A stretch of 64,000 bases of DNA from Kineosporia succinea. GTDB lineage: Bacteria > Actinomycetota > Actinomycetes > Actinomycetales > Kineosporiaceae. Positions 16,197 to 25,781 of this stretch are shown piece after piece. Position 1 is the stretch's first letter. The number at the start of each line of letters is the position of its first letter. The translations under genes and the position numbers were made by a program. Location of the stretch: the NCBI RefSeq assembly GCF_030811555.1, contig NZ_JAUSQZ010000001.1, positions 4,585,241-4,649,240 of the forward strand. The letters run 5' to 3'. Below the pieces are notes generated by a model. That model was not told the DNA's origin. It searched no databases and worked only from the letters and a program-made list of their open reading frames with translations.

Positions 16197-16202
16197 CCGC
16201 CC

Positions 16203-17132
16203 TCACACACCTCGGAACTGTTCGAAGATCTTGATCCCGGCCGGACCCATGACCACGATAAACAAGGCCGGCAGGATGCAGAAAATCAGTGGGAAGAGAA
16301 TCTTGACCGGCACTTGCTGAGCCTTCTCCTCTGCCCGCTGGCTTCTCTTGACCCGCATCTCCTTCGACTGCACGCGCAGCACGTTGGCGATGGGGATTCC
16401 AAACGTATCGGCTTGAACCATAGCTGCCACGAAGATCCGCAACTCCTCCACATCCGTGCGATCGGCCAGGGCCCTCAGCGCGTCGAGCCGGCCGGTGCCC
16501 AGTTGCATCTCCTGGAGCACGCGGAACAGCTCCTTGGCGAGCGGCCCGTCACTGCTCCGGGCCACCTGGGCGAGCGCGGCGTCGAAGGCCAGGCCGGCCT
16601 CCACGGAGATGGTGAGCAGGTCGATCGCGTCGGGCAGTTCTCGCCGCACCAGCTCGGTGCGGTCGTAACCGACCTGGTAGATCCACAGGGAGGGACCGAA
16701 CCACCCGAGGGCTGAGAGTCCGCTGAATGTGAGCAGCGTCCCACGGGCCCCTGCTCCGAACAGGGGAGGAAGGGCCAGCCCGAGTAACGCCCCCGTCACC
16801 AGCCCGAGGGCCTTCAGGCCGAGCACCCGGTCGACGTCCCAGCGCGGAGGGTTACCGGCCAGGTCCAGACGGGTGCGGATGCGCTCGATGCGCCCGTCGG
16901 TGGTGAGACGGCGCCCGGCGACCGCGAAGTGCCGCGTGAGGGGCGCGATCACCCGTTCGGCGAACGGCACCTCGAGTTCGGTCTGGCGCATCGGGGCCGG
17001 GGTGGCCCGGAAGTTCTCCAGCAGGGCCTGCCGGGCGCCGGCGTCACGGCGCTGCCGGTCGGCCAGCAGCAGGGCGGCGAACGCCCCGGCCAGCCCCGCG
17101 AACAGCACGACGAGCCCGATCGCCAGCAGCAT
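16203..17132 (-). CDS. tadC: Tad pilus inner-membrane platform protein TadC
   Basis: A 309-aa T2SSF-domain protein. An N-terminal membrane helix (3-24) is followed by a cytoplasmic stretch, two helices (about 105-160), the conserved LRRELPDAIDLLTISVEAGLAFD-type region (about 163-185) and C-terminal helices ending at about 300. With TadB it forms the platform that TadA drives to assemble Flp pilins. Its start codon shares a base with the tadB stop, indicating coupling. Confidence 0.92.
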   Translation of the reverse strand: MLLAIGLVVLFAGLAGAFAALLLADRQRRDAGARQALLENFRATPAPMRQTELEVPFAERVIAPLTRHFAVAGRRLTTDGRIERIRTRLDLAGNPPRWDVDRVLGLKALGLVTGALLGLALPPLFGAGARGTLLTFSGLSALGWFGPSLWIYQVGYDRTELVRRELPDAIDLLTISVEAGLAFDAALAQVARSSDGPLAKELFRVLQEMQLGTGRLDALRALADRTDVEELRIFVAAMVQADTFGIPIANVLRVQSKEMRVKRSQRAEEKAQQVPVKILFPLIFCILPALFIVVMGPAGIKIFEQFRGV

Positions 17133-18124
17133 CAGACGTCCACCCGGATCACCTTGGACATCCAGAACCCGCCCACGGCCAGCAGGACCGCGCCGAGGCC
17201 GAGCAGGCCCAGGCCGAGCGGCGTGCTGAAGAGCGGGTCGATGTACTCGGGGCGGGCCAGCATCAGGTACAGCGCGAACACCACCGGCAGCGCGGCCAGG
17301 ATGATGCCCGAGAGTTTGCCCTCCGCGGCGAGCGCCGAGACCTGACGGCGCAGCCGCTCCCGCTCGCGCAGGGTGCCGGCCACCGAGGTGAGCAGCTCGG
17401 CCAGGTTGCCGCCGACCTCACGCTGGATCCGGATCGACATCACCACCCAGGAGAAGTCGCGGCTGCCGGTGCGGGCCGCGATCCCGTCGAGCGCGTCCTC
17501 GGCCTGCATGCCGAGCCGGGTCTCGACCAGCGCCCGGTTGAACTCGCCGCGGATCGGGGCGTGCGACTCGCGCACCACCGACTCCATCGCCTGCGGCAGC
17601 GAGTAGCCCACGGCCAGGCTCCCGGCCAGCAGCTGCAGCGTGTCGGGCAGCTGGGCCAGGAACTTCGCCTCGCGCCGGGCCTGGGCCGCCATCAGCACGC
17701 CCCACGGCACGGCCAGCCCGAGCAGCAGGCCGAGCACGGCGGCGGCCGGGCGGCCCCGGGAGACCACGGCGAACAGCAGCGCGGTGCCGACGGTGGCGGT
17801 GACGTGCAGCAGCATCCACTCGGCGGTGCGCAGCGGCAGCCCGGCCGACTCCAGCCGGCCGTCGAGCGCCCGGTCGAGGCGCCCGCTGCGGGCCACCCGG
17901 TGCATCAGCCCGACCGCCGAGCGGGTCAGCGGGCCGTCGCCGAGTGCGGACGCGGTGTCCTCGGTGACCGAGAGCGGCTCGGGGCGGCGGGAGGTCACCG
18001 AGTACACCGCGATGCGGCGCAGCACGGGTGACTCCGGGCGGCCGGCGCCGGTGAGGGCGCCGGTGGCGACGAAGATCAGGACGGCCAGGGCCGCGAACAG
18101 GAGGAACAGGCCGGTGAGGAGCAT
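17132..18124 (-). CDS. tadB: Tad pilus inner-membrane platform protein TadB
   Basis: A 330-aa T2SSF-domain membrane protein. It has an N-terminal helix (about 3-25), a cytoplasmic segment, paired helices (about 105-145), the QLPDTLQLLAGSLAVGYSL region and two C-terminal helices (about 270-325). It is partner and paralogue of TadC. It lies four bases after tadA and overlaps tadC by one base. Confidence 0.92.
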   Translation of the reverse strand: MLLTGLFLLFAALAVLIFVATGALTGAGRPESPVLRRIAVYSVTSRRPEPLSVTEDTASALGDGPLTRSAVGLMHRVARSGRLDRALDGRLESAGLPLRTAEWMLLHVTATVGTALLFAVVSRGRPAAAVLGLLLGLAVPWGVLMAAQARREAKFLAQLPDTLQLLAGSLAVGYSLPQAMESVVRESHAPIRGEFNRALVETRLGMQAEDALDGIAARTGSRDFSWVVMSIRIQREVGGNLAELLTSVAGTLRERERLRRQVSALAAEGKLSGIILAALPVVFALYLMLARPEYIDPLFSTPLGLGLLGLGAVLLAVGGFWMSKVIRVDV

Positions 18125-18128
18125 CCCC

Positions 18129-19496
18129 TCACCTCACGGAGCGCTGGTAGGTGCCGAACGCGCGCATGTCCACGTGCACGCCGGAGCGGGTCAGCTTGTC
18201 GAGGAAGACCGGGCGGATCCCGGTCCAGCGCAGCTCGCCGACCACGGCGTCACCGGCCCCGGAGTAGTCGAAGCGGAAGATGTCCTGCATCGTGATCACG
18301 TCGCTCTCCATACCCACCACCTCGGTCACCGCGGTGACGCGGCGCGTGCCGTCGGGGAAGCGGGCCTGCTGGATGATCAGGTCGAGGGCACTGGAGACCT
18401 GTTCGCGGATCGCCTTCACCGGCAGGTCCATACCGGCCATCAGCACCATCGTCTCCACCCGGGAGAGCACGTCCCGCGGGGAGTTCGCGTGCACGGTGCA
18501 GATCGAGCCGTCGTGGCCCACGTTCATCGCCTGCAGCATGTCGAGCGCGGCGGCGTCGCGGATCTCGCCGACGATGATCCGGTCGGGCCGCATCCGCAGC
18601 GCGTTGCGCACCAGCTGGCGGATCGAGATCTCGCCCTTGCCCTCGATGTTCGGCGGGCGCGACTCCAGGCGCAGCACGTGCTGCTGACGCAGCTGCAGCT
18701 CCGCCGCGTCCTCGATGGTGACGACCCGCTCGGTCTCCGGGATGAAGCCCGACAGCACGTTCAGGGTGGTGGTCTTGCCGGCCCCGGTGCCGCCGCTGAC
18801 CAGGATGTTCAGCCGCCCCCGGACACACGCGGCGAGCACCTCGGCGACCGCCCGGGACATCGTGCCGAGCTGGATCAGGTCGTCCACCTCGAACGGGTCG
18901 GTGGAGAACTTGCGGATGGTGAGCAGCGACCCGTCCACCGCCAGCGGCGGGATGATCGCGTTGACGCGCGAGCCGTCCGGCAACCGCGCGTCCACCATCG
19001 GGCTGGCCTCGTCGACGCGGCGCCCGACCCGCCCGACGATCTTGTCGATGGTGCGCCGCAGGTGCGCCTCGTCGGCGAAACGGCCGTCCACCGGGAAGAT
19101 CTGGCCCCGCCTCTCGACGTAGATCTGGTCGGGCCCGTTCACCATGATCTCGGTGATCTCCGGGTCGCGCAGGTACGGCTCGAGCGGGCCGTAGCCCAGG
19201 ATGTCGTCGGCGATCTCCTGCGCGATGCGGGCCCGGTCGGTCACGGTCAGCGGGATCTGGTCGGCCTGCAGCGCCTCGGCCAGGCTGGCGCGCACGCGCT
19301 GCTCCAGCTCGGACTGGCTGAGCTGCGAGTCGTAGAGCTTCGGGCCCAGGCTCTCCAGCAGCCGCTGGTGCACGGTGCGGCGCAGCGGGGCGAACGGGTC
19401 GTCGGGCCTGACCCGGGTGCTCTCCGGCCGGGCCGGGTGCCGGGTGGTCTCGGTGCGCTCCAGCCGGGCCTGGGCCAGGCGGTCGGCCAGGCTCAT
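18129..19496 (-). CDS. tadA: Tad pilus assembly ATPase TadA (CpaF)
   Basis: A 455-aa secretion ATPase of the VirB11/CpaF type that powers pilus assembly. Walker A GGTGAGKTTT is at 235-244, an Asp-box region lies near TIEDAAEL, Walker B is in RPDRIIVGEIRD (about 295-306) and the His-box in GHDGSICTVHANSP follows. The N-terminal region (about 40-200) matches the usual NTD with GPLEPYLRDPEITEIMVNG. Length is normal. It lies 61 bases after tadZ and four bases before tadB. Confidence 0.95.
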   Translation of the reverse strand: MSLADRLAQARLERTETTRHPARPESTRVRPDDPFAPLRRTVHQRLLESLGPKLYDSQLSQSELEQRVRASLAEALQADQIPLTVTDRARIAQEIADDILGYGPLEPYLRDPEITEIMVNGPDQIYVERRGQIFPVDGRFADEAHLRRTIDKIVGRVGRRVDEASPMVDARLPDGSRVNAIIPPLAVDGSLLTIRKFSTDPFEVDDLIQLGTMSRAVAEVLAACVRGRLNILVSGGTGAGKTTTLNVLSGFIPETERVVTIEDAAELQLRQQHVLRLESRPPNIEGKGEISIRQLVRNALRMRPDRIIVGEIRDAAALDMLQAMNVGHDGSICTVHANSPRDVLSRVETMVLMAGMDLPVKAIREQVSSALDLIIQQARFPDGTRRVTAVTEVVGMESDVITMQDIFRFDYSGAGDAVVGELRWTGIRPVFLDKLTRSGVHVDMRAFGTYQRSVR

Positions 19497-19557
19497 CGCC
19501 GGAACCCCTCAGCGGCCGGGTGCGGCGCTGTCACCGGGCGCGTGCGTGTCACCGGGC

Positions 19558-20724
19558 TCATCGCAGGAACCTTCGCTTCCTCGGCCTCCGGCGCGGGGTG
19601 CCGTCGCCCACGCCGATCACCTCGTCCTGCGCGAACTGCTCGATCGCCAGGCTGACCGGGTGCCGGGGGTCGTCCTGCACGATCGGCACACCCCGGTTCA
19701 CCGACGAGGGCACGTCGCGCGAGCTCGGGATCTGCCCGGCCAGCGGCATCACGGCCGTCTTCTCCACCTCGGCGTGACTGATGCCCACCCGGGAGTCGGA
19801 CCGGTTCAGCACCAGCCGCAGCCGGTCGCGGGGGTAGCCCAGCTCGATCAGCGTCTCCACGGTGATCTTGAGCGTCTTCAGCGCCGGCACGTCGGGTGTG
19901 ACGATGAGGGTGATCAGGTCGGACACGTCGAGCGCGGCCAGCACCTGGTCGTCGAAGGCGGGCGGGGTGTCGACCACCACGTAGTCGAACTCGTCGCGCA
20001 GCACGTCGAGCAGGTGCGAGATGAGCTTCGGGTGAATGGATTCCGCGGTGCTCGGCTCGGTCGGGGCGACGATCGCGCTGAGCCCGGCGGAGTGCTGGGT
20101 GAGCATGGCCGCCACCGCCGAGGAGTCGATCTCGCCGCCCAGCGGCACCGCGTCGGCGATGGTGTGGGCCGGGAACAGCTGCATCGCGATCGCCACGTCG
20201 CCGAAGGCCAGGTCCAGGTCGACGATGCAGACCTGGCGGTGCCCGCGGTCGGCCAGCGTGGCGGCGAGATTGACCGCCAGCATGGTCTTCCCGCTGCCGC
20301 CCTTGGCCGAGAACACGGTGAGGACCCGGCCCCGGCGCGGTCCCGGCTTCTCGCCCGGCCCGGTCTCGGGCGAACGGTTCAGGCTGCGCCGCACCTCGCT
20401 GCGCAGCTGCACGGTGTCGCGGTAGTCGACCACCGCCGACATCCGTGCCCGCAGGGCCTCCTGCAGCAGCCCGGTGGTGATCTCGCGGCGCACCAGGATC
20501 ACCTCGACGCCCGGCCGCTGCGCCCGGGTGAACTGGGCGACGTCGAACGCCTCGTCGTCGCTGACGTGCGGCCCGAGCACCAGGGTGTCGTCGTCGGACA
20601 TCACGCCGACGTGGTCGCGCAGGTCGACGACGTCGCTGAACACCGGCCCCCGGCCGCCGGTCTCGGCCGCCAGGGCGGCGCCGGCCGGGGGGTGCGGGTC
20701 GAACACGACCGCGGTGCCCCGCAT
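19558..20724 (-). CDS. tadZ: Tad pilus localisation ATPase TadZ/CpaE
   Basis: A 388-aa MinD/ParA-family ATPase with an N-terminal atypical receiver domain (about 1-115), as in TadZ/CpaE. The deviant Walker A KGGSGKT is at 141-147, switch residues lie in DLDLAFGD and VDTPPAFDD. It is thought to mark the site where the Tad machine assembles. It overlaps the cpaB stop by one base. The tail after about 365 is basic (RRRPRKRRFLR). Confidence 0.92.
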   Translation of the reverse strand: MRGTAVVFDPHPPAGAALAAETGGRGPVFSDVVDLRDHVGVMSDDDTLVLGPHVSDDEAFDVAQFTRAQRPGVEVILVRREITTGLLQEALRARMSAVVDYRDTVQLRSEVRRSLNRSPETGPGEKPGPRRGRVLTVFSAKGGSGKTMLAVNLAATLADRGHRQVCIVDLDLAFGDVAIAMQLFPAHTIADAVPLGGEIDSSAVAAMLTQHSAGLSAIVAPTEPSTAESIHPKLISHLLDVLRDEFDYVVVDTPPAFDDQVLAALDVSDLITLIVTPDVPALKTLKITVETLIELGYPRDRLRLVLNRSDSRVGISHAEVEKTAVMPLAGQIPSSRDVPSSVNRGVPIVQDDPRHPVSLAIEQFAQDEVIGVGDGTPRRRPRKRRFLR

Positions 20725-21398
20725 CAGGAGCCGTCCCCGGAGCTCGGGATCACGGTGAAGTAGAGGGGTTCCTGCTTGAGGGTGGCCCCGGCGATGGTCT
20801 TCGCGATCGACTCGCTCACCGACAGGCCCACCACCGCCTGCGGAACCGTGGTCGCCCCGACGCTGTTCGTGCCGTCCGGCCCGGCCGCCGCCGAGTCGTC
20901 GAGCGAGCCGCCGATCGAGATCACGCGCGCCCTCTGCACCAGCACCTGGGCGTCACCGTTCTCGTCGAGGTGGAAGATGCGCACCGTCGACCCGACGCCG
21001 AGCAGGCTGACCGCGCGGTTGGGGTCTTGCAGCTGCACGTCGATGCCGAGCTCGTCGCGCCGGATCGCGCCCTCGGCCAGGGCTCCCGGCTCGCGCAGGT
21101 CGCGGGTGTCGATGGTCGCCCCCGACCGGATCGCCGCGGTGGCCACCCGGCCGACCGCCGCGTCGAGGTCGGTGGTGTTGCTGGTCAGCTGGTCGCTCAC
21201 GCGCATCTCGCGCACGGTCAGGTCGGCGGCGGTGAGGGTGGCGTTCGCCGAGATGTCCTGCCGGGCCACGACGTACAGCGCCGTGGTCTCGCCGCCGGCC
21301 GCGCGGTCGTCGGCGGTGCGCACGTACAGCGCGACCATCGCGGTGCCCACCGCGGCCAGCAGGACGGACGTGATCAGGAGCAGCGTGCGTCGTCCCAT
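20724..21398 (-). CDS. cpaB: Pilus assembly protein CpaB (RcpC), SAF domain
   Basis: A 224-aa membrane-anchored periplasmic protein. It has one N-terminal helix (about 3-24), then an SAF domain opening with ALYVVARQDISANATLTAADL and a C-terminal RcpC-type domain. CpaB supports the outer part of Tad machines in diderms; in actinobacteria it presumably acts at the outer membrane face or wall. I chose the ATG at 21398 because the preceding 21 codons in frame are polar and the helix would otherwise be internal. An ATG at 21461 is possible. Confidence 0.88.
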   Translation of the reverse strand: MGRRTLLLITSVLLAAVGTAMVALYVRTADDRAAGGETTALYVVARQDISANATLTAADLTVREMRVSDQLTSNTTDLDAAVGRVATAAIRSGATIDTRDLREPGALAEGAIRRDELGIDVQLQDPNRAVSLLGVGSTVRIFHLDENGDAQVLVQRARVISIGGSLDDSAAAGPDGTNSVGATTVPQAVVGLSVSESIAKTIAGATLKQEPLYFTVIPSSGDGS

Positions 21399-21518
21399 GC
21401 CCGTCCGGCCCGTCCCCTCATGCTCGTGTCGTGCGGTCGCCGTGAGGCGCCCGGATTGCATTCTGTCGCATCCCGAGTCCGGACAGTGGCGGTCCGGGGG
21501 GCTTTCGTGTGTGAACGA

Positions 21519-23159
21519 TCACCCCGCGCTACCGCCCAGATCAGGTGTTAGCAGAGCTTCTTTGGGCATAGCGGACCCAAGGTAGGGACCGACCGTGCCC
21601 GAACCGGACACGGTCGCGGGGAGGTAGCCCGGGTCGATCACGTAACCCTCGAAGCCCGTGAGAGTGCCTGACTCCCAGAGCAGTCCGCGATCCGCCGAAT
21701 CCGTACCGATCCAGACATAACGGAAAGAGGTGACGATGGCCGGGGTTTCGGTGGGGTCGACGACCGGGACCACCGCCAGCCGGTGACTGCGCACGGCTGC
21801 CGCGGTGATCCAGCCGCGCTCGGCCGGGGTCGCGGCGCGTCCCGAGCTCAGGGCGGCCTTCAGCGACTGGCCGCCCGAGTACCGCTCGTCGGTCAGGTGC
21901 GGGCTGCCGAACAGGTCGGTTGCGTCGATGCCGTCGTAGGAGCCCACCGTGTAGGTGCCGTTGCCGGTGTCGCCGATCAGGCGGCCCGGGCGGTTGCCGT
22001 CACCGGTCAGCAGGCCCGAGGTCAGGGCCTGCGAAAGTCCGCTCGCGGCAGTCAGGTTCCCGGTCAGGCAGATGGCGGATGCGGTGGCGCAGTCGGTCGC
22101 GAGGGTGGCCCCGGTGCGCAGGGTCTCTTCCAGGGAGGCGCCCGACGGCACCGTGAGCAGGGGGTCGGTGCAGGCGCCGGCGCCGGGGGTGGCCGCGGTG
22201 CCCGCGTAGGTGAGGGTGATCGGGGTGGTGGTGAAAGCGGTGGACGGGGAACGGCCCTGGCGGCCCGTCGCCCAGATCTCCACGGTGGTGCCGGGGGAGC
22301 CGGCCGGGACCGTCACCCGGTACGTGCGCCAGCCCGTGCGGGAGGTGACCGGCGCGCTCTCGCTACCGCTCGTCCGCTGGTGAAAAGTGACATCGCGCAA
22401 CGAACCCCAGCGTGACGAGGTGAGGCTGAGCGAGGCGTCGGCGCCGGTGACCGGAACGCCGTCGGCGAAGCCGCTGTTCAGCACCAGGCGAACGGGGGAC
22501 GTGGTGGTGCCGTAGCTGCCCGGGGTGCCTGTTGGCGTGCTGGTCGGGCTGCTGGACGGGCTGCTGGACGGGCTGCTGGTCGGGCTGTCGGTGACGCAGA
22601 ACGTGCCCTGGTTCGTGCTGGTCAGCGCGAACGGCAGCAAGCCGGAACCGAGCGGGGTGCCGATGCGGGCCGAGGCCGCGCGCTGGATGCTGGCCGAGCC
22701 GAATCCCAGGGCCCCGGCCAGCCCGAACTGCACGGTGGCGGGCGGCAGCAGCACCCGCAGGGCCTGGCTCGCGGTGCTCAGGTCGCTCACCGCGTCGGAG
22801 GGGGAGACCTGCCCGTCGCGGTCGGAGTCGGCGAAGAAGGTGATCTCGCCGTTGGACTCGTCGCCGTCGGTCCACTGGTCTGCGGTGACGGAGCAGACCT
22901 CGCCGCTCTCCTCACCGCTCGCGCAGATGCTCGTGAGCGTGGTGGTGACCTGGTCGAGTGCCCCCTCGGGCTCGGTGATCACCGGCAGCCCCCGGGCACC
23001 GGCCAGGGCCAGCCGATCGGCGAGCGACTGCAGGTCGTTCTGCCTCAGGTAGGCCTGGCCCAGGTCGACGGCGAGCGCCGCGACGCCGAGCAGGAAGGTG
23101 GAGATGGCCAGCGTGACCACGATCGCGATCACTCCGGCGTCGTCACGAACGGCCCTCAC
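21519..23159 (-). CDS. tadG: TadG-like pseudopilin / von Willebrand-free minor pilin protein
   Basis: A 546-aa TadG-type protein. A short leader and one hydrophobic helix (about 9-32) precede the TadG hallmark AALAVDLGQAYLRQNDLQSLADRLALAGA. A large extracellular region with several cysteines follows. It includes a Ser/Pro/Thr stretch (about 194-212, SPSSSPSSSPT, encoded by short repeats) and a predicted beta-rich region, with EF-hand-like DSDRDGQVSPSDA (about 112-124) that could bind calcium. It starts one base after tadE stops. No VWA MIDAS motif was seen. Surface display is inferred. Confidence 0.85.
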   Translation of the reverse strand: MRAVRDDAGVIAIVVTLAISTFLLGVAALAVDLGQAYLRQNDLQSLADRLALAGARGLPVITEPEGALDQVTTTLTSICASGEESGEVCSVTADQWTDGDESNGEITFFADSDRDGQVSPSDAVSDLSTASQALRVLLPPATVQFGLAGALGFGSASIQRAASARIGTPLGSGLLPFALTSTNQGTFCVTDSPTSSPSSSPSSSPTSTPTGTPGSYGTTTSPVRLVLNSGFADGVPVTGADASLSLTSSRWGSLRDVTFHQRTSGSESAPVTSRTGWRTYRVTVPAGSPGTTVEIWATGRQGRSPSTAFTTTPITLTYAGTAATPGAGACTDPLLTVPSGASLEETLRTGATLATDCATASAICLTGNLTAASGLSQALTSGLLTGDGNRPGRLIGDTGNGTYTVGSYDGIDATDLFGSPHLTDERYSGGQSLKAALSSGRAATPAERGWITAAAVRSHRLAVVPVVDPTETPAIVTSFRYVWIGTDSADRGLLWESGTLTGFEGYVIDPGYLPATVSGSGTVGPYLGSAMPKEALLTPDLGGSAG

Positions 23160-23160
23160 G

Positions 23161-23619
23161 TCAGCCGCCGCAGCTCGCCAGGTCGGCGTTGAGCACGCTC
23201 TGGACGGTGCTGGTGGAGCTGCGGGTGATGGTGTCGGGGAACGGGATCAGCGGGATGCCGATGTCGAAGGGCTTGTAGGTGGCCGTGATCCGCACCTGGC
23301 CGAGCACCCGCTCGGGAACGGTGGTGACCGAGTTGTTCTGGGTGAGCCACTCCAGCCGGGCGCCGGCCACGTCGTCGGGGCTCAGGCCGTTGGCGCTGAC
23401 CGTCTGCTGCACCAGGCCCTCGAAACCCGGGCAGTCGGCGACGCCGGTGGACGCGCGGCGGCTGGCCTCGTTCAGGGCCGCGCTGAACGACTGCAGCTGG
23501 AAGAGGCCGTAGCCGTACTGGATGACGCCGAACAGGAAGAGCATGAGAAGCGGCAGCACGAGCGCGAACTCGACGGCGACGGCGCCTCGCTCGGCCTTCG
23601 GGGGTCGGGCCAGGCGCAT
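23161..23619 (-). CDS. tadE: TadE-like minor pseudopilin
   Basis: A 152-aa TadE protein and first gene of the Tad operon. The leader RPPKAERGAVAVEFALVLPLLML has the pseudopilin cleavage site before a Val-Glu-Phe and a long helix (about 17-38), followed by a soluble domain. Two cysteines (about 64 and 150) may pair. A strong ribosome site (GAGGAGG) precedes the ATG at 23619. The 180-bp gap upstream should hold the Tad promoter, but no convincing -35/-10 pair was found. Confidence 0.9.
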   Translation of the reverse strand: MRLARPPKAERGAVAVEFALVLPLLMLFLFGVIQYGYGLFQLQSFSAALNEASRRASTGVADCPGFEGLVQQTVSANGLSPDDVAGARLEWLTQNNSVTTVPERVLGQVRITATYKPFDIGIPLIPFPDTITRSSTSTVQSVLNADLASCGG

Positions 23620-23763
23620 GGCCGTACCTCCTCACCCGTGCTCACTCGGTGCAGTCCTCCGGTGTCGGACAGTCTGCACCATGTGGGGAGCAGTCCGGGC
23701 AGGACTGCCGGGATCGGGGAGGAATCTGTCGCCTTTGTGGCGGACTGCGGCCCGATTTCACAG

Positions 23764-23791
23764 ACGCCGTGGGGGATTTCCCCCACGGCGT
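23764..23791. terminator. Terminator after the acyl-CoA ligase gene
   Basis: A 12-bp stem ACGCCGTGGGGG / CCCCCACGGCGT with an ATTT loop starts nine bases beyond the minus-strand stop at 23800 and separates that gene from the Tad operon. Confidence 0.85.
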
Positions 23792-23799
23792 CGAGGGCA

Positions 23800-25584
23800 C
23801 TACGAGTACAGCTGGTCGAGCTCGACGGCGAAGTCCTTGTGGATCACCGAGCGCTTGAGGCTCTGCTTGGGCGTCAGATGCCCGCTCTGCTCGGTGAAGT
23901 CGACACTCAGCACCCGGAACTTGCGCACCGACTCGGGCCGGCTCACCAGGGTGTTGGCCTTGTCCACGGCGCTCTGCAGCTCGGCCAGCACGTCGGGGTC
24001 GCTCGCCGCGGTGGCCACGTCGGCCTCGGGCTTGCCGCGGTTCTTCAGCCAGGTCGGCAGCATCTCGGCGTCGAGCGTGATCAGGGCGGCCACGAACGGC
24101 TTCTGGTCGCCGACCACGATGCACTGCGAGATCAGCGGGTTCGAGCGCATCGAGTCCTCGAGCACCGTGGGGATGACGTTCTTGCCGTTGGCGGTGACGA
24201 TCATCTCCTTCTTGCGGCCGGTGATCGAGAGGTAGCCGTCGGCGTCGAGCGAGCCCAGGTCGCCGGTGGCGAACCAGCCGTCGTGCACCGCGTCGGCGGT
24301 GGCCTGCGGGTTGTTCAGGTAGCCGCGCAGCACGCCGACGCCGTAGGCCTCGATCTCGCCGTCGTCACTGATGCGCACGCCCATGCCCGGCAGCGGACGC
24401 CCCACGGTGCCGATGCGGTTGCCGGCCGGGGTGTTGCAGCAGACCGGCGCGGTGGTCTCGGTCAGGCCCCAGCCCTCGATCACCGGCAGGCCCGCGCCAC
24501 GGAAGAAGTGGCCCAGGTCGCGGCCCAGCGGAGCGCCGCCGGAGACCGACGCACGCAGCATGCCGCCGGTGGCCAGGCGCAGCTTGGCGTAGACCAGCCG
24601 GTCGAACACCGCGTGCTGCAGCTTCAGGGCGGTGCCCGGGCCCTGCTCGTCGAGCGCCTGGCTGTAGCGGATCGCGACCTGCGTGGCCCGGCCGAAGATC
24701 TTGCCCCGCCCCGAGCCCGTCGCCTTGGCCTCGGCGCCGTTGTAGATCTTCTCGAAGACCCGGGGCACGGCCAGCAGGAAGGTCGGCTTGAACCCGTCGA
24801 GGTCGGCGAGCAGGTTGGTGGTGGTCGGGGTGTGGCCCATGGTGGCGCCGGTGACGATGCACAGGCCCTGGATGTAGCGCGCGAAGACGTGCGCCAGCGG
24901 CAGGAACAGCAGGGTGCGCGCGCGGTGGTCGACCAGGTCGCCGAACGCCTCGAGGGCCGAGCGGGCCCCGGCGACGAAGTTGCGGTGGGTGAGCTCGCAG
25001 CCCTTCGGCCGGCCGGTGGTGCCCGAGGTGTAGATCAGCGTCAGCACCGAGTCGGCCTTCGCCACGTGGCGCCGCTCGTGGATGACGTCGTCGTGGATCT
25101 CCGCGCCGAGCTCGGCCAGGGTGGTCACCGCGCCGTCGTCGATCGTCAGCACCTCGCGCAGTGCCGGCAGGTCGGAACGCAGCTGCCCGACGATCTCGCG
25201 GTGCGCCGAGGTCTCCACCACGACCGCGACCGCACCGGAGTCGGACAGGATCCAGCGCACCTGCTCGGGTGAGGACGTCTCGTAGACCGGCACGCTGATC
25301 GCGCCGGTGAACCAGACGGCCGCGTCGAGGAGGGTCCATTCGTAGCGGGTGCGGGCCATCAGGGCCACGCGATCACCCGCCTGGACCCCGAGGGCGACGA
25401 GGCCCTTGGCGGCGGCCACCACCTCACCGAGGAACTCGGCGGAGGTCACCTCCTGCCAGGAGCCCGCTACCTGCCGGCGGAACGCGACGTGGGTCGGACG
25501 CTTCTCGGCGTTGCCCACGACGATGTCGCACAGGTTCTCCTCGTCGTCGAGGTGGAACGACCGGGGGACGATGATCTCGCGCAC
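23800..25584 (-). CDS. fadD15: Long-chain fatty-acid CoA ligase (FadD15-like)
   Basis: A 594-aa ANL-superfamily adenylate-forming enzyme that activates fatty acids to acyl-CoA. The P-loop-like motif TLIYTSGTTGRPKGC is at about residues 175-189. GWGLTET follows, then YGVGVLRGYLNNP, the hinge GDLGSLDADGYLSITGRKKEMIVTANGKNV and the C-terminal catalytic Lys region near LTPKQSLKRS. The GTG at 25584 gives the family-like N-terminus REIIVPRSF. Its place next to pimB/SRPBCC/ArsA-type genes matches Rv2187 in M. tuberculosis apart from the intervening Tad locus. Confidence 0.92.
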   Translation of the reverse strand: MREIIVPRSFHLDDEENLCDIVVGNAEKRPTHVAFRRQVAGSWQEVTSAEFLGEVVAAAKGLVALGVQAGDRVALMARTRYEWTLLDAAVWFTGAISVPVYETSSPEQVRWILSDSGAVAVVVETSAHREIVGQLRSDLPALREVLTIDDGAVTTLAELGAEIHDDVIHERRHVAKADSVLTLIYTSGTTGRPKGCELTHRNFVAGARSALEAFGDLVDHRARTLLFLPLAHVFARYIQGLCIVTGATMGHTPTTTNLLADLDGFKPTFLLAVPRVFEKIYNGAEAKATGSGRGKIFGRATQVAIRYSQALDEQGPGTALKLQHAVFDRLVYAKLRLATGGMLRASVSGGAPLGRDLGHFFRGAGLPVIEGWGLTETTAPVCCNTPAGNRIGTVGRPLPGMGVRISDDGEIEAYGVGVLRGYLNNPQATADAVHDGWFATGDLGSLDADGYLSITGRKKEMIVTANGKNVIPTVLEDSMRSNPLISQCIVVGDQKPFVAALITLDAEMLPTWLKNRGKPEADVATAASDPDVLAELQSAVDKANTLVSRPESVRKFRVLSVDFTEQSGHLTPKQSLKRSVIHKDFAVELDQLYS

Positions 25585-25781
25585 ACCGATGAGCCTATTG
25601 GTCCGGGTGGGCAAAACCGAGCGTCGTATGGGACTTCTCCGCCCTGGGCGCGGCAAATGCGACGGAAGGCCCGGACTTCGCGACTCGAGTTCCCGGATCC
25701 GGCCGCGAATCCGGCAACGATCTGCTCACGGGCTCACCCGACCGGCTCAAGGCCGAGCCCGGTTCGGCCGAGGAAGTCGCC

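Noticed and set aside
10200-23619. Tad locus as an integrated element with ends
   Set aside because: No integrase, transposase, tRNA or matching direct repeats were found at either boundary; kept only as a synteny interruption.
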